Positions 1-9,052 are shown, numbered from the stretch's first letter. The stretch is DNA of 64,000 bases from Kineosporia aurantiaca JCM 3230 (GCA_000719025.1 JODP01000002.1:1-64000); one strand, 5' to 3'. The notes: generated by a model from the letters alone, not told the origin. A program made the numbers and translations.

Positions 1-100
1 CCCGTGATCATGGACTTCTTCCCCCGTGATCATGGACTTTTCCTCCCGTGATCATGCAACTCCGCCCCCGTGATCATGCAGTTCCGCCCCCGTGATCATG
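1..100. repeat. Five-copy tandem repeat, exact 22-bp period
   Basis: The 12-base motif CCCGTGATCATG starts at 1, 23, 45, 67 and 89, an exact 22-bp period, joined by 10-base pyrimidine-rich spacers that vary slightly. Each motif centres on the palindrome TGATCA. A 22-bp spacing puts successive copies on roughly the same helix face. The array may continue left of the window. It lies immediately upstream of the DUF3500 gene, so it could be a protein-binding array or simply an intergenic minisatellite. The repetition is seen directly; a function is not. Confidence 0.9.
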
Positions 101-153
101 TTCCGAACCGCCCCCGGCTCCCGGCGGTACCCCAGCGCCCAACCGAGGAAGCG

Positions 154-1347
154 ATGCCCAATCCGCCGAAAGCCGTGACCTACGAGGCCCCCCGCACGAT
201 CAAGAAGATGCTCTTCACCACCTGGGCCCTCCTCGACACCCTGAGCCCGGACCTGCGCGCCCAGGCCCACATCCCGGACCTGGCCGATCCCCGCCGCGAG
301 GACTGGGACTTCATCCCCAAGCCGGACCGGACCGGCGTCCCGCTGAGCAAACTGGTGGGCCACCAGCGCACCCTGGCCCAGACCCTGCTGAAATCCGGGC
401 TCAGCCTGCGCGGCTACAGCCAGGTGCTCTCGGTGATGGCGACCGAGAACATCCTGCGCGAGCTCGAGGTCGTCGACCGCGAGTTCGGGGTGATCGCGGG
501 CGAGTTCCGCGACCCGGACGCGTATTGGTTCACCTTCTTCGGCCGCCCCGCCTTCGAGGACACCTGGGGCTGGCGGGTGATCGGCCACCACCTCTCGCTG
601 AACTTCACCATCGTCGGCCAGACCCAGCTCACCGTCACCCCTCTGGCGATGGGCGCGATGCCGATCCCGGCGGGCGTGCTCGACCCGCTGGGCCGGCCCG
701 GCCGGATGGCGCTGGACCTGCTGCACTCCTTCTCCCCCGACCTTCGCACTCAAGCCGTCATTCACGACGTCGCCCCGGCCGACTTCGTCACCCGCCAGGT
801 CCCCCGGGTCGGCGCCGAGGAATGGCCGGACCCGGTGGACCTGGGCATCGTCGGCTACACAACCACCGAAGAAGACCGCCGCAAGCTGCGTTTCGTCCGC
901 TCCGCGCCCTCCGGGATCAGTGGGGCTGACCTGAACGGTAGCGAACTCGCGGCGGTCCGCGACCTGCTGCTGCACTACATCGAGACCGGCCCCGAGGAGA
1001 TCACCCGGCAGTACCGGAACCAGGTGCTGGCCGAGGATCCGGCCAAGCTGCACTTCGCCTGGGCCGGGGGCACCGAGGCCGACACCGCGCACTACTACCG
1101 CATCTCGACCGCCGACCTACTGGTCGAGGCCGACAACGCAGTCGCCGCCGGGCAGCACGTGCACACCGTCTGGCGTGACCTGAACAACGATCTCGGCCAC
1201 GACCTCCTGCTCGACCACTACAGCCGGCACGGCCATCACGGCGAGCATCTCGACCGCCGGCTGATCTCCAACCGCGCCACCGCCGACAGCCCGTTGCGCA
1301 CCCAGGCCTGGTACCCGCCCCAGGTCTACGTCCGGCCCGAAAGGTAG
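154..1347 (+). CDS. DUF3500 family protein
   Basis: A 397-residue soluble protein of the DUF3500 family, whose function is unknown. Family-like features are the stretch around FTFFGRPAFEDTWGWRVIGHHLSLNFTI cut short here as W-G-W-R..GHH..LN (about residues 135-160 from this start), and a C-terminal region with H-F-A-W-A-G and the sequence HVHTVWRDLNNDLGHDLL. The many conserved His, Asp and Trp residues suggest a metal or ligand site, but that is inference. I chose ATG 154 because GAGGAA lies just before it and the upstream in-frame codons run through the 22-bp repeats; an upstream ATG at 70 is possible. No signal peptide is seen. It is followed after 5 bp by an O-methyltransferase gene, so the two are probably co-transcribed. 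Confidence 0.75.
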   Translation: MPNPPKAVTYEAPRTIKKMLFTTWALLDTLSPDLRAQAHIPDLADPRREDWDFIPKPDRTGVPLSKLVGHQRTLAQTLLKSGLSLRGYSQVLSVMATENILRELEVVDREFGVIAGEFRDPDAYWFTFFGRPAFEDTWGWRVIGHHLSLNFTIVGQTQLTVTPLAMGAMPIPAGVLDPLGRPGRMALDLLHSFSPDLRTQAVIHDVAPADFVTRQVPRVGAEEWPDPVDLGIVGYTTTEEDRRKLRFVRSAPSGISGADLNGSELAAVRDLLLHYIETGPEEITRQYRNQVLAEDPAKLHFAWAGGTEADTAHYYRISTADLLVEADNAVAAGQHVHTVWRDLNNDLGHDLLLDHYSRHGHHGEHLDRRLISNRATADSPLRTQAWYPPQVYVRPER

Positions 1348-1352
1348 CCCCG

Positions 1353-2000
1353 GTGAACACGCTGACCTCCGCCCCCACCGCCACCGTGCTCGACCGCCTG
1401 TTCGAGGCCGCCAACTGGGCTGAGAACCGGCTTCCCACGCAGGCCTTCACCCGGAATCTGGGCGAGGTTTCGGCCGCGGAGAAGGCCGATGCGCTCGAGA
1501 ACGCCTACATGCCGGTCTCAAAGGACGGCTGCCGCCTGCTGTACTCGCTGGTGCGGGCGATCCGGCCGAAGACCGTGGTGGAGTTCGGCACCTCCTACGG
1601 CATTTCGACGATCCATCTGGCCGCCGGAGTTGCCGACAACGGCGTGGGTCACGTGTGGACGACCGAGCTCAACGCCACCAAGGTCGCGGCCGCCCGGCAG
1701 AACTTTGAGGACGCCGGCCTGGCCGCCTCGGTGACCTTGTTGCCCGGCGACGCGCTGGAGACTCTGGCCACCGTCCCCGGCCCGATCGACCTGGTGCTTC
1801 TGGACGGCTGGAAGGACCTCTACCTTCCCCTGCTGCGCCTTTTGGAGGACCGGCTGGCGCCCGGTGCCCTGGTGCTGGCCGACGACAGCGCCTTCCCGAC
1901 CATGGCCGATTACCTGGCCTACGTGCGGGATCCGGCCCATGGGTACGTCACCGTCGAGTTCCCGGTGGAGGACGGTATGGAGATCAGCTGCCGGGCCTGA
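1353..2000 (+). CDS. SAM-dependent O-methyltransferase, class I
   Basis: A 215-residue methyltransferase of the CmcI/O-methyltransferase (Methyltransf_24-like) type. The SAM-binding loop is visible as VVEFGTSYGISTIHLA (about residues 75-90), followed by the acidic strand TTELN and the later motif IDLVLLDGWKDLYLPLL, which carries the Asp that in this family helps bind a divalent metal. Starts at GTG 1353, only 5 bp after the DUF3500 stop. Substrate unknown. The family methylates small catechol-like or amino-sugar or polyketide hydroxyls, but nothing here selects among them. A soluble cytoplasmic enzyme. Confidence 0.8.
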   Translation: MNTLTSAPTATVLDRLFEAANWAENRLPTQAFTRNLGEVSAAEKADALENAYMPVSKDGCRLLYSLVRAIRPKTVVEFGTSYGISTIHLAAGVADNGVGHVWTTELNATKVAAARQNFEDAGLAASVTLLPGDALETLATVPGPIDLVLLDGWKDLYLPLLRLLEDRLAPGALVLADDSAFPTMADYLAYVRDPAHGYVTVEFPVEDGMEISCRA

Positions 2001-2056
2001 TTTGTCCCTTCCGGATGATCTGACAGACTATCGCCGAGATCGTCCGGGGGGAGATC

Positions 2057-3649
2057 ATGATGACCAATGACGGACGCGTGGTCCTGGGCGGCAGCGAAAG
2101 TCACCGATGGCTGCCGGAACGTCCGTTGGGGACGTCCCCGACCATGGGCGCCACCACCCGCGTCACCTTGTTGCTGCGGCGGCGGGCTCCGCTGCCCACC
2201 ACGTTGGTGCAGACCCCCGAGGTGATCAGCGGCGACGACCTGGCCCAGCGGTTCGGCGCCGATCCGGACGATGTCGCCCTGGTCCGGCGGGTGCTCAATC
2301 CCCTCGGTCTTCGGGTGACCGAGGCCGACCCGGAGTCCCGGCTGGTCACCGTCGAGGGCACGCTGGCCGCGCTGACCAGCGTCTTCGGCTCCTCACTGGA
2401 GCTTTTCGAGGGCGTCGACCCGTTCCGGCCGGAGCCGGTGCGGTACCGGCGGCACGCGGGCGAGGTGCAACTGCCGGCCGAGCTGGACGGGGTGGTGCTG
2501 TCGGTGGTGGGGCTGGACACCCAGCCGGTTGCCCGGCCGGAGTTCTCCACGCCGGACAACGCCCCGCGCCGCACGTACTCCGCCGTCGAACTCGGCCATC
2601 TCTACCGATTCCCGGCCGACGCCGACGGCACCGGCCAACGCCTGGCCGTGGTCTCCCTCGGGGGCAGCTGCCGCGAGCAGGACCTGGACGACTACTTCGC
2701 CGAACTCGGCCTGGCCAAGCCGCGCATCACCCACATCCCGGTCGACGGCGCCGACCTCACCCCGCCGCCCGGCCCGGCCACCCGCTTCGACCTCGAGATG
2801 ACCCTCGACCTGCAGATCTCCGGTGCCCTCGCCCCCGGCGCGGAGATCCTGAACTACGTCACCCGCAACACCGGCCAGGGCATCCTGCTCGGCCTGCGCG
2901 CCGCCGTCCACGCCTCGCCGCCACCGACCGCGATCAGCCTCAGCTGGGGCTCGCCCGAGATCACCTACTCCGGTCAGCTCGCCCTGGCCATGCACGATCT
3001 CTTCGAGGACGCGGCGGCCCTGGGTATCACCGTGTGCGCGGCCAGCGGTGACTCCGGCAGCACGAGCGGCATGGCCGACGGCGGCCCGCACGTCAACTAC
3101 CCCGCCTCCGACCCCTGCGTGCTGGCCTGCGGCGGCACCACCCTGATCGCCGACCCGGCCACCGGCACGATCCACGCCGAGACGACCTGGAACACCGGTG
3201 CTACGAGCGCCAGCGGAGGTGGGGTCAGCGGGGTCTTCGACCTACCGGAGTGGCAGGCCCGCGCTGAGGTGCCCACCCGGTCCGGCACCGACGAAACCGG
3301 CCGCGGCGTGCCCGATGTGGCGGCGAACGCGGACAACAACACCGGCTACCGGGTGCTGCTGGGTGGGGAGCCGATCTGTGTCGGCGGTACCAGCGCAGCC
3401 ACTCCCTTGTGGGCCGCCCTCGTGTGCCGGCTGGCCCAGTCGCTGGGCCGGCCGCTGGGTCTGCTGCAGCCACTGATCTACCAGGATCTGCAGGGTGATT
3501 CGGTCACCGCGGGCTTCCGGGACGTGGTCCTGGGTGACAACGGCGCCTACGCCGCGCGACCGGGCTGGGACCCGAACACCGGGCTGGGATCACCGCACGG
3601 CGAGGACCTGCTGGTCGTGCTCCGCGAGCGGGCGGTGACCACCGGCTAG
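2057..3649 (+). CDS. Sedolisin (S53) family serine protease
   Basis: A 530-residue kumamolisin-like acid protease precursor. An N-terminal prodomain (roughly residues 20-165, beginning LPERPLGTSP) is followed by the peptidase domain. The catalytic set of the family can be placed: Glu247 and Asp251 in RFDLEMTLDLQ, the oxyanion Asp332 in ASGDSG, and the nucleophile Ser446 in GGTSAATP. The C-terminal calcium site is present as DVVLGDNGAY..GWDPNTGLGSP. Sedolisins are normally secreted and self-activate at acid pH, but no classical signal peptide is seen at this start, so export route or a cytoplasmic role is open. It lies 56 bp after the methyltransferase gene, on the same strand. Confidence 0.9.
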   Translation: MMTNDGRVVLGGSESHRWLPERPLGTSPTMGATTRVTLLLRRRAPLPTTLVQTPEVISGDDLAQRFGADPDDVALVRRVLNPLGLRVTEADPESRLVTVEGTLAALTSVFGSSLELFEGVDPFRPEPVRYRRHAGEVQLPAELDGVVLSVVGLDTQPVARPEFSTPDNAPRRTYSAVELGHLYRFPADADGTGQRLAVVSLGGSCREQDLDDYFAELGLAKPRITHIPVDGADLTPPPGPATRFDLEMTLDLQISGALAPGAEILNYVTRNTGQGILLGLRAAVHASPPPTAISLSWGSPEITYSGQLALAMHDLFEDAAALGITVCAASGDSGSTSGMADGGPHVNYPASDPCVLACGGTTLIADPATGTIHAETTWNTGATSASGGGVSGVFDLPEWQARAEVPTRSGTDETGRGVPDVAANADNNTGYRVLLGGEPICVGGTSAATPLWAALVCRLAQSLGRPLGLLQPLIYQDLQGDSVTAGFRDVVLGDNGAYAARPGWDPNTGLGSPHGEDLLVVLRERAVTTG

Positions 3650-3672
3650 ACCCCCGGGCGCCGGGCTCGCGA

Positions 3673-3798
3673 CCTTCGGGCCCAACCGTCCTTCGGGTCA
3701 ACCGTCCTTCGGGCGCGGCCGTCCTCCGGGGCCAGCCGACCCTCCGGGGCCAGTCGATCCTTCGGGCCGACCGTCCTTCGGGCCAGCCCTCCTTGGGG
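3673..3798. repeat. Degenerate ~17-bp tandem repeat with CCTTCGGG core
   Basis: Eight copies of CC(T/C)(T/C)CGGG or a close variant start at about 3673, 3690, 3706, 3723, 3741, 3759, 3775 and 3791, with 16-18 bp spacing. Most copies carry the cTTCGg pattern that forms a very stable tetraloop in RNA. The array fills the gap between the protease stop and the nucleosidase start; an open frame runs through it, but the repetition and the lack of a plausible start there argue it is not translated. Confidence 0.8.
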
Positions 3799-3870
3799 TC
3801 GGCCGTCCGAGCGACCGGAACGATCCGGCAGACTGAGGACGCCCGGCCCCTCGCCTCGGATTGGACCCGC

Positions 3871-4455
3871 GTGACCACGGAACACCTCGTCGGAACCATC
3901 AGCCCGGACCTTCCGCTCCTGGTGGTCGCGGTCCGACAGGAGGCCCAGTTCCTGCCGGCCGGGTTCCCCGTGCTGGTCACCGGCATCGGCAAGATCAACA
4001 CCACCACGAGCCTGCTGCTCGCGCTTTCCGGCGGAGTGCGTCCGCAGAGTCTGGTCAACCTCGGGACGGCCGGAGGTCTGCGGCCCGGGACAGCCGGGCT
4101 GCACGAGGTCAGCACCGTGATCCAGCACGACCTGGACACCGACCTGCTGCTGCGGCTCACGGGCGAGACCTACGGAGCGCCGCTGCAGCTGGCTCACCCC
4201 GACGGGGTGACGTTGGCCTCCGGCGACGCCTTCGTGGCCGACGGAGCCCGGCGGGACGAACTGGCCGCGCGGGCGCACCTGGTCGACATGGAGGGCTACG
4301 CGGTGGCGGCCGTGGCCCAGCGCCTGGACCTGCCGGTCCGGCTGATCAAGCAGGTCAGCGACGATGCGGACGAGAACTCGGTGAAGACCTGGCCGGAGAG
4401 CGTGGCGGAGTGCGCCCGGGTGCTGGCCGACTGGGTCGCGCGCGAACTGAAGTAG
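3871..4455 (+). CDS. Nucleosidase, phosphorylase superfamily
   Basis: A 194-residue member of the nucleoside phosphorylase/MTA-SAH nucleosidase fold. Visible features: the glycine-rich VTGIGKINTTTSLL near the N-terminus, LVNLGTAGGLRPG, and the ribose-binding VDMEGYAVAAVAQ followed by IKQVSDDAD, in which the Asp pair matches the catalytic Asp region of the superfamily. It probably hydrolyses the N-glycosidic bond of a purine nucleoside such as methylthioadenosine or adenosylhomocysteine; the exact substrate is not readable. GTG 3871 is preferred because translation from the first ATG at 3793 would begin inside the repeat array. Confidence 0.8.
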   Translation: MTTEHLVGTISPDLPLLVVAVRQEAQFLPAGFPVLVTGIGKINTTTSLLLALSGGVRPQSLVNLGTAGGLRPGTAGLHEVSTVIQHDLDTDLLLRLTGETYGAPLQLAHPDGVTLASGDAFVADGARRDELAARAHLVDMEGYAVAAVAQRLDLPVRLIKQVSDDADENSVKTWPESVAECARVLADWVARELK

Positions 4456-4473
4456 CGCGGGGGCGCGCCTGAG

Positions 4474-5613
4474 GTGGTGGAACCGCCGGGTTGCTGCCTT
4501 GATGGGCCTGTGAATGATGTCGTTGCGCGCGAGCGGGTGCCGGTCCGGACGATCCTGACCACGATCGGGCTCGTCCTGGCCACGATCGCGCTGATCTACG
4601 CGGTGATCCAGATCCGCCAGGTGCTGACCTGGATCGTGATCGCCGCCTTCTTCGCGGTGGCCCTGGCCCCCCTGGTCGGCTTCCTCGAGCGGCATCTCCC
4701 CGGACGGCACCGCGCCCTCGCCACCCTCCTGGTCTTCCTGCTGGTGCTCCTGGTCCTGATCGGGATCGGCGCCCTGTTCGCCGTGCCGCTGGCCACCGAG
4801 GGCAAGAACCTCGCCGGCCAGCTGCCCGACCTGATCAGCCAGGCCCGGGACGGCCGGGGGCCGATCGGGGACCTTCTGCGGCGGACCAACGCCCTGCAGT
4901 ACGTGCAGACCCATCAGGACCAGATCAAGAGCTTCGCCTCCGGGCTGACCACACCGGCGGCCGGGATCCTGCGCAGCATCGCGACCGGGGTGGCCGGGGC
5001 GGCGACCATCTTCGTGCTGGCCTACCTGATGGTGCTCGAGGGCCCGAAGATCGTGGACGGCGGCCTGAACCTGTTCCCGCCGGACACCGCGGGCCGGATC
5101 CGCAACGTGGCCAACGACTGCGCCCGCTCGGTCACCGGGTACATCTCCGGCAACCTGGTGATCAGCGTGATCTGCGGGATCCTGACCTACATCGTGCTGG
5201 TCGTGTCCGGCGTGCAGTTCGCCGGGCTGATCGCCGTGTTCGTCGCCGTGGTGGACCTGATCCCGCTGGTCGGGGCCACCATCGGCGCCGTGGTCGGAGT
5301 GGCCGCCGCGTTCATCCACTCGGTGCCGGCCGGGATCGCGCTGATCGTCTTCTTCGTGGTCTACCAGCAGGTGGAGAACCACCTGCTGCAGCCGGTGGTC
5401 TACGCCCGGACCGTGAAGCTCAACCCGCTGACCGTGATCGTCGCGATCCTGGTGGCGGTGGAGCTGGCCGGGATCCTCGGCTCCCTGCTGGCGATCCCGG
5501 TGGCCAGCATGATCCAGGTGATTGCCCGCGACCTCTGGGACCACCGGGCCGGGCGGCCGAAGCCGGAGCCGACCGTCGGCGAGGACCAGACCCCCGCTCT
5601 CGAGGAGAGCTGA
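4474..5613 (+). CDS. AI-2E family (YdiK/PerM-like) membrane protein
   Basis: About 379 residues with roughly seven to eight membrane segments, beginning TILTTIGLVLATIALIYA and ending with the pair GIALIVFFVVYQQVENHLLQP and LTVIVAILVAVELAGILGSL. The Q-x-x-E-N-H-L-L-Q-P motif and the following P-L-T-V are hallmarks of the AI-2E transporter family. Members include TqsA and Na+/H+ antiporter-like proteins, so the cargo cannot be assigned. A GTG at 4510, twelve codons in, is an alternative start; neither has a strong ribosome-binding site. It ends one base before the stop of the opposing MarR gene, so the pair is convergent with no spacer. Confidence 0.85.
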   Translation: MVEPPGCCLDGPVNDVVARERVPVRTILTTIGLVLATIALIYAVIQIRQVLTWIVIAAFFAVALAPLVGFLERHLPGRHRALATLLVFLLVLLVLIGIGALFAVPLATEGKNLAGQLPDLISQARDGRGPIGDLLRRTNALQYVQTHQDQIKSFASGLTTPAAGILRSIATGVAGAATIFVLAYLMVLEGPKIVDGGLNLFPPDTAGRIRNVANDCARSVTGYISGNLVISVICGILTYIVLVVSGVQFAGLIAVFVAVVDLIPLVGATIGAVVGVAAAFIHSVPAGIALIVFFVVYQQVENHLLQPVVYARTVKLNPLTVIVAILVAVELAGILGSLLAIPVASMIQVIARDLWDHRAGRPKPEPTVGEDQTPALEES

Positions 5614-6048
5614 TCACCCGCGCCCGCGCAGCGACTCCTTCAGCGCGGCGAGCACTCCCCCGGCCCTGAGCAGCTCCTCCGGCCCGGCCACCTCGGACAC
5701 GAGCGCGATCAGTTCCTGATCCAGGGTGGGCCGGGCCTCCGCCAGCCTCCGGGCGCCGAGCTCGGTCAGGGTCAGGATCGACGAGCGCCGGTCGTCCGGG
5801 TTCGCCGACCGTTGGCAGAGCCCGGCGTTCTCCATCCGGTCGACCGCCTTGCTGGCCGCGCCGACGGTGATCGCGATGTCGTCCACGATGTCCTGCACCC
5901 GGCAATCCGGGGTCCGGTTGATCAGGTCCAGTAGCTGGAACTGGCCCAGCGACAGGTCGTGGACGGCGCGGAGGCGGGCCTCGGCGGCGTTGTAGAGGCG
6001 GGTCTCGACCCGGACCAGGTCGAAGAACAGCGCCGTGGCCTGCGTCAC
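5614..6048 (-). CDS. MarR family transcriptional regulator
   Basis: A 144-residue winged-helix regulator. The HTH is CRVQDIVDDIAITVGAASKAVDRMENAGL, followed by the wing RSANPDDRRSSILTLTELG; the D-x-R in the wing is the typical MarR signature. Start is GTG 6048 with an excellent AAGGAG six bases upstream. It is divergent from an esterase gene, and the 106-bp gap holds an inverted repeat at 6062-6075, so it probably controls that gene and itself. Ligand unknown. Confidence 0.88.
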   Translation of the reverse strand: MTQATALFFDLVRVETRLYNAAEARLRAVHDLSLGQFQLLDLINRTPDCRVQDIVDDIAITVGAASKAVDRMENAGLCQRSANPDDRRSSILTLTELGARRLAEARPTLDQELIALVSEVAGPEELLRAGGVLAALKESLRGRG

Positions 6049-6061
6049 ATCATCTCCTTTT

Positions 6062-6075
6062 GATTCATGGGAATC
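6062..6075. promoter_or_regulatory. Inverted repeat in MarR/esterase gap (candidate operator)
   Basis: GATTC-ATGG-GAATC, perfect 5-bp arms, lies 13 bp beyond the GTG of the MarR gene, where an autoregulatory MarR dimer would be expected to bind. The arms are short, so this is only a candidate. Confidence 0.35.
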
Positions 6076-6154
6076 TACTTCCAGGGCATACGGTTGCCGC
6101 CATCACGAAAGATTCCCCGGAAGCATCTTCCCACGATCCGGAAGGCCAGGAGAG

Positions 6155-6979
6155 ATGGACCCCATGGAGCAGCGCCGCGCCGGCTTCGCCGAAATGCTCA
6201 CCCGCGAGATCCCGGCCGGGGTCTCGACCCACCCGACCAAGCTGGGCGGCCGCCCGGCGCTGGAACTGACGCACGAAGGCCAGGACGACGACGCCCGTCT
6301 CCTGTACCTGCACGGCGGCGGCTACATCGTCGGCTCCCCCGACACCCACGCCGGTCTGACCGCCACCATCGCCCTGCAGGCGGGCGTCCCGGCCGTCTCG
6401 CTGGACTACCGGCTCGCGCCGGAACACCCGTTCCCGGCCGCGACCGATGACTCCCTGGCCGCTTACCGCGAACTGCTGGACAGCGTCCCTAGTCAAAAGA
6501 TCGTCATCGCCGGTGATTCCGCGGGCGGCGCCCTGACCATCGCCACCCCGATCGGGGCGCGGAACGCCGGACTGCCGATGCCCGCCGCCGCGGTGGTCTT
6601 CTCCCCCTTCACCGACCTCACGCTCAGCGGCGGGTCGATCGAGACGAAGGACGGCGTCGACCCGATCTTCACGCGGGCCTCCCTGGAGCCCTTCGTGGAG
6701 TTCTACCTGGGCACCCAGGATCCCCGGAACGAGTTGGTCAGCGCGTTCCTGGCCGACCTGAGAGGTCTTCCGCCGCTGCTGATCCAGGTGGGCTCGAGCG
6801 AGGTGCTGCTGGACGACTCGGTCCGCCTGGCCGCCCGGGCCGGGAGTGACGAGGTGGACGTCACGCTGGAGATCGTGCCGCGGGCGACCCACGTCTTCCA
6901 GAACCAGTTCGGCGACCAGGGCCCGGCCGACGCCGCCCTTGAGCGGGTCGGCCGGTTCCTGCGGGCCCAGCTGGGCTGA
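6155..6979 (+). CDS. Alpha/beta-hydrolase esterase, HSL family
   Basis: A 274-residue carboxylesterase/lipase of the hormone-sensitive-lipase family. The oxyanion motif is in YLHGGGYIVGSP, the nucleophile serine in IAGDSAGGAL, and the general-base histidine in RATHVFQNQF; SLDYRLAPEHPFPAA is the usual family block between the first two. It hydrolyses short-chain esters; physiological substrate unknown. Start ATG 6155 follows AGGAG closely (ATG 6164 is the alternative); the longer frame from 6035 overlaps the MarR promoter and is unlikely. Divergent from, and probably controlled by, the MarR regulator. Confidence 0.88.
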   Translation: MDPMEQRRAGFAEMLTREIPAGVSTHPTKLGGRPALELTHEGQDDDARLLYLHGGGYIVGSPDTHAGLTATIALQAGVPAVSLDYRLAPEHPFPAATDDSLAAYRELLDSVPSQKIVIAGDSAGGALTIATPIGARNAGLPMPAAAVVFSPFTDLTLSGGSIETKDGVDPIFTRASLEPFVEFYLGTQDPRNELVSAFLADLRGLPPLLIQVGSSEVLLDDSVRLAARAGSDEVDVTLEIVPRATHVFQNQFGDQGPADAALERVGRFLRAQLG

Positions 6980-7801
6980 TCAGCCCTGCGCGGCCTCGGA
7001 CCAGTCCTGGTGGGCCTGCCAGGTCGCCAGCCGCGACTCGTAGTCCTTGGTCGCGATGTTGATCGGCGCCTTACCGAAAAAGACCCGCAGCGGGGGGTTC
7101 TCGGCATCAACGATCTCCAGCACCACCCGGGCCGAGGCCTGCGGGTCGCCCGGGTCGGCGACCCGGGCCTTGCGGGCCTCCTGGGCCTTGACCCGGAACT
7201 CCTCGTAGGCCGGCAGCGGGGTGGCGTGCTTGGCCGAGCTGCCGGCCCAGTCGGTGGAGAAGCCCCCGGGCTCGATCAGCGTCACCTTGATCCCGAAGTC
7301 GGCGACCTCCTGGGCCAGCGCCTGGCTGAAGCCCTCCAGCGCCCACTTCGAGGAGTTGTAGATGCCGATGTTCGGGAACGCCGAGATCCCGCCGATCGAG
7401 GAGACCTGCAGGATGTTGCCGCCGCCGGACTCCCGCAGCAGCGGGAGCGCGGCCTGGGTGACCCACAGCGCGCCGAACACGTTGGCCTCGAACTGGGCCC
7501 GGGCCTCGGCCTCGGAGATCTCCTCGATCATCCCGAACTGGCCGTACCCGGCGTTGTTGACCACCACGTCCAGACCGCCGAAGTGGTCGTGGGCCCGGCG
7601 GACGGCGGCGAAGTCGGCCTCCCGGTCGGTCACGTCCAGCTGGATCGGCAGCAGGCGGTCGCCGTACTTGGCGGCCAGGTCGTCCAGGGTGGAAAGGTCG
7701 CGGGCGGTGGCGGCCACCCGGTCGCCCCGCTCCAGGGCCGCGGCACTCCACTCACGCCCGAAGCCGCGCGAGGCGCCGGTGATGAACCAGATCTTGCCCA
7801 T
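6980..7801 (-). CDS. Short-chain dehydrogenase/reductase (SDR)
   Basis: A 273-residue classical SDR. Cofactor loop FITGASRGFGREW at the N-terminus, NNAGYGQFG in the middle, and the catalytic Ser...Tyr-x3-Lys as SSIGGISAFPNIGIYNSSKWAL (here the Tyr is in IYNSSKWAL). The ARD after strand 2 suggests NADP(H). Starts at ATG 7801 with GGAG eight bases upstream; four extra in-frame codons precede it. Convergent with the esterase, whose stop abuts its own. Divergent from the FAD monooxygenase. Substrate unknown. Confidence 0.88.
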   Translation of the reverse strand: MGKIWFITGASRGFGREWSAAALERGDRVAATARDLSTLDDLAAKYGDRLLPIQLDVTDREADFAAVRRAHDHFGGLDVVVNNAGYGQFGMIEEISEAEARAQFEANVFGALWVTQAALPLLRESGGGNILQVSSIGGISAFPNIGIYNSSKWALEGFSQALAQEVADFGIKVTLIEPGGFSTDWAGSSAKHATPLPAYEEFRVKAQEARKARVADPGDPQASARVVLEIVDAENPPLRVFFGKAPINIATKDYESRLATWQAHQDWSEAAQG

Positions 7802-7915
7802 GATTAGCTCCAAGAGATCTACCAGCAGGTTCGCAAGGGCACTCTGACACGCGAAGAAGCGGCCCGCACGCCCAAGAGGAGGATACTCCGGTTAGTTCGG
7901 CCCTAGGGTGGAGCC

Positions 7916-9052
7916 GTGGCTGGACAAAACACCCGCGTCATCGTCATCGGGGGCGGCATCGCCGGCACCTCCGCCGCCTTGGCCCTGCACCGGGCCGGAC
8001 TCGAGGTGCTGGTCTGCGAGGCGCATCCCCGCACGGCCGGGGACCTCGGCGCCTTCCTCACCCTGGCCAGCAACGGGATGAAGGCGCTGGCGCAGATCGG
8101 GGCGGCCGAGGCGATCGCCCGGGTCGGGTTCGGGCTGACCGCGATGAACGCCCTGGACGAGAACGGCACGGAGCTGGTCAAGCGGCCGATGGGCGATCAC
8201 GCCGATCCGCTCACCCGGTTCCGCTGCCTGCGCTGGAGCGAGCTGACCGCCGCCCTTCAGACCGAGGTGAATGCGCAGGGCATCGAATTGCGGCACGCGG
8301 CCGCGCTGGTCGGGCTGACGGAGGACGGATCCGGGGTCACGGCCGAATTGGCCGACGGCACAACCGTTACCGGAGACCTACTGGTCGGGGCAGACGGGCT
8401 CAATTCTGTCGTCCGTACACTGATTGATCCCAAAGCGCCGCACCCTCGCTATGCCGGCCAGCGGGTGTTCTACGGATACACCGATCAGATCGCGCCGCCC
8501 AGCGAGCCGGGGCTGATCACGATGGTCCGCGGACAGGTGGCCAACTTCGGGTACACCATTTCGCCCACGGGGCAGGTGTACTGGTTCGCTCGCCAGACGG
8601 CGGACGCCCTCGAGCAGGTTGGGGTGGCACCCTCGGCCCAACTGCGCGCGGAACTGATCGAAGACTTGCGCAAGGACGCGACGCCGACGGCGGACATCGT
8701 CGCCGCGACCGAGGGCATTCTGGTCACCAACGCGCGCGACCTGCCGGACGTTACCCAGTGGTCCACCGAGCGCGTCTTGTTGATTGGGGACGCTGCACAC
8801 GCGGCTTCCCCGGCCACCGGCCAGGGCGCTTCGATGGCCTTTGAGGACGCGGTGATTCTCGCGAAGGCGTTGCGCGACAGCGAGAACCAGGGTGCCGCAC
8901 TAAAACTGTACGAGCAGCTGCGCCGTCCTCGCACTCAGCACAACATCACCGCCAGCGCCGCGATGACCGGACGGAGCGGTGCGCCGCTGCCCGCTTCGCC
9001 GATCAGCGACGAGGAGCTGGCCCGGCAGTTGGACTGGGAGAGCACGCTCTAG
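7916..9052 (+). CDS. FAD-dependent monooxygenase (group A hydroxylase)
   Basis: A 378-residue flavoprotein monooxygenase of the PHBH/salicylate hydroxylase type. The dinucleotide fold is VIGGGIAGTSAALALHRAG at residues about 10-28, the DG motif is LLVGADGLNSVVR, and the second FAD motif is VLLIGDAAHAASPATGQGASMAFED. Such enzymes use NAD(P)H and oxygen to hydroxylate aromatic or polyene substrates. Starts at GTG 7916. It sits between an SDR on the other strand and the MFS-hydrolase fusion; no cluster logic identifies the substrate. Confidence 0.88.
   Translation: MAGQNTRVIVIGGGIAGTSAALALHRAGLEVLVCEAHPRTAGDLGAFLTLASNGMKALAQIGAAEAIARVGFGLTAMNALDENGTELVKRPMGDHADPLTRFRCLRWSELTAALQTEVNAQGIELRHAAALVGLTEDGSGVTAELADGTTVTGDLLVGADGLNSVVRTLIDPKAPHPRYAGQRVFYGYTDQIAPPSEPGLITMVRGQVANFGYTISPTGQVYWFARQTADALEQVGVAPSAQLRAELIEDLRKDATPTADIVAATEGILVTNARDLPDVTQWSTERVLLIGDAAHAASPATGQGASMAFEDAVILAKALRDSENQGAALKLYEQLRRPRTQHNITASAAMTGRSGAPLPASPISDEELARQLDWESTL

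Noticed and set aside
1..100. CRISPR array
   Set aside because: Repeats are 12 bp with 10-bp near-identical spacers; no cas genes are nearby.
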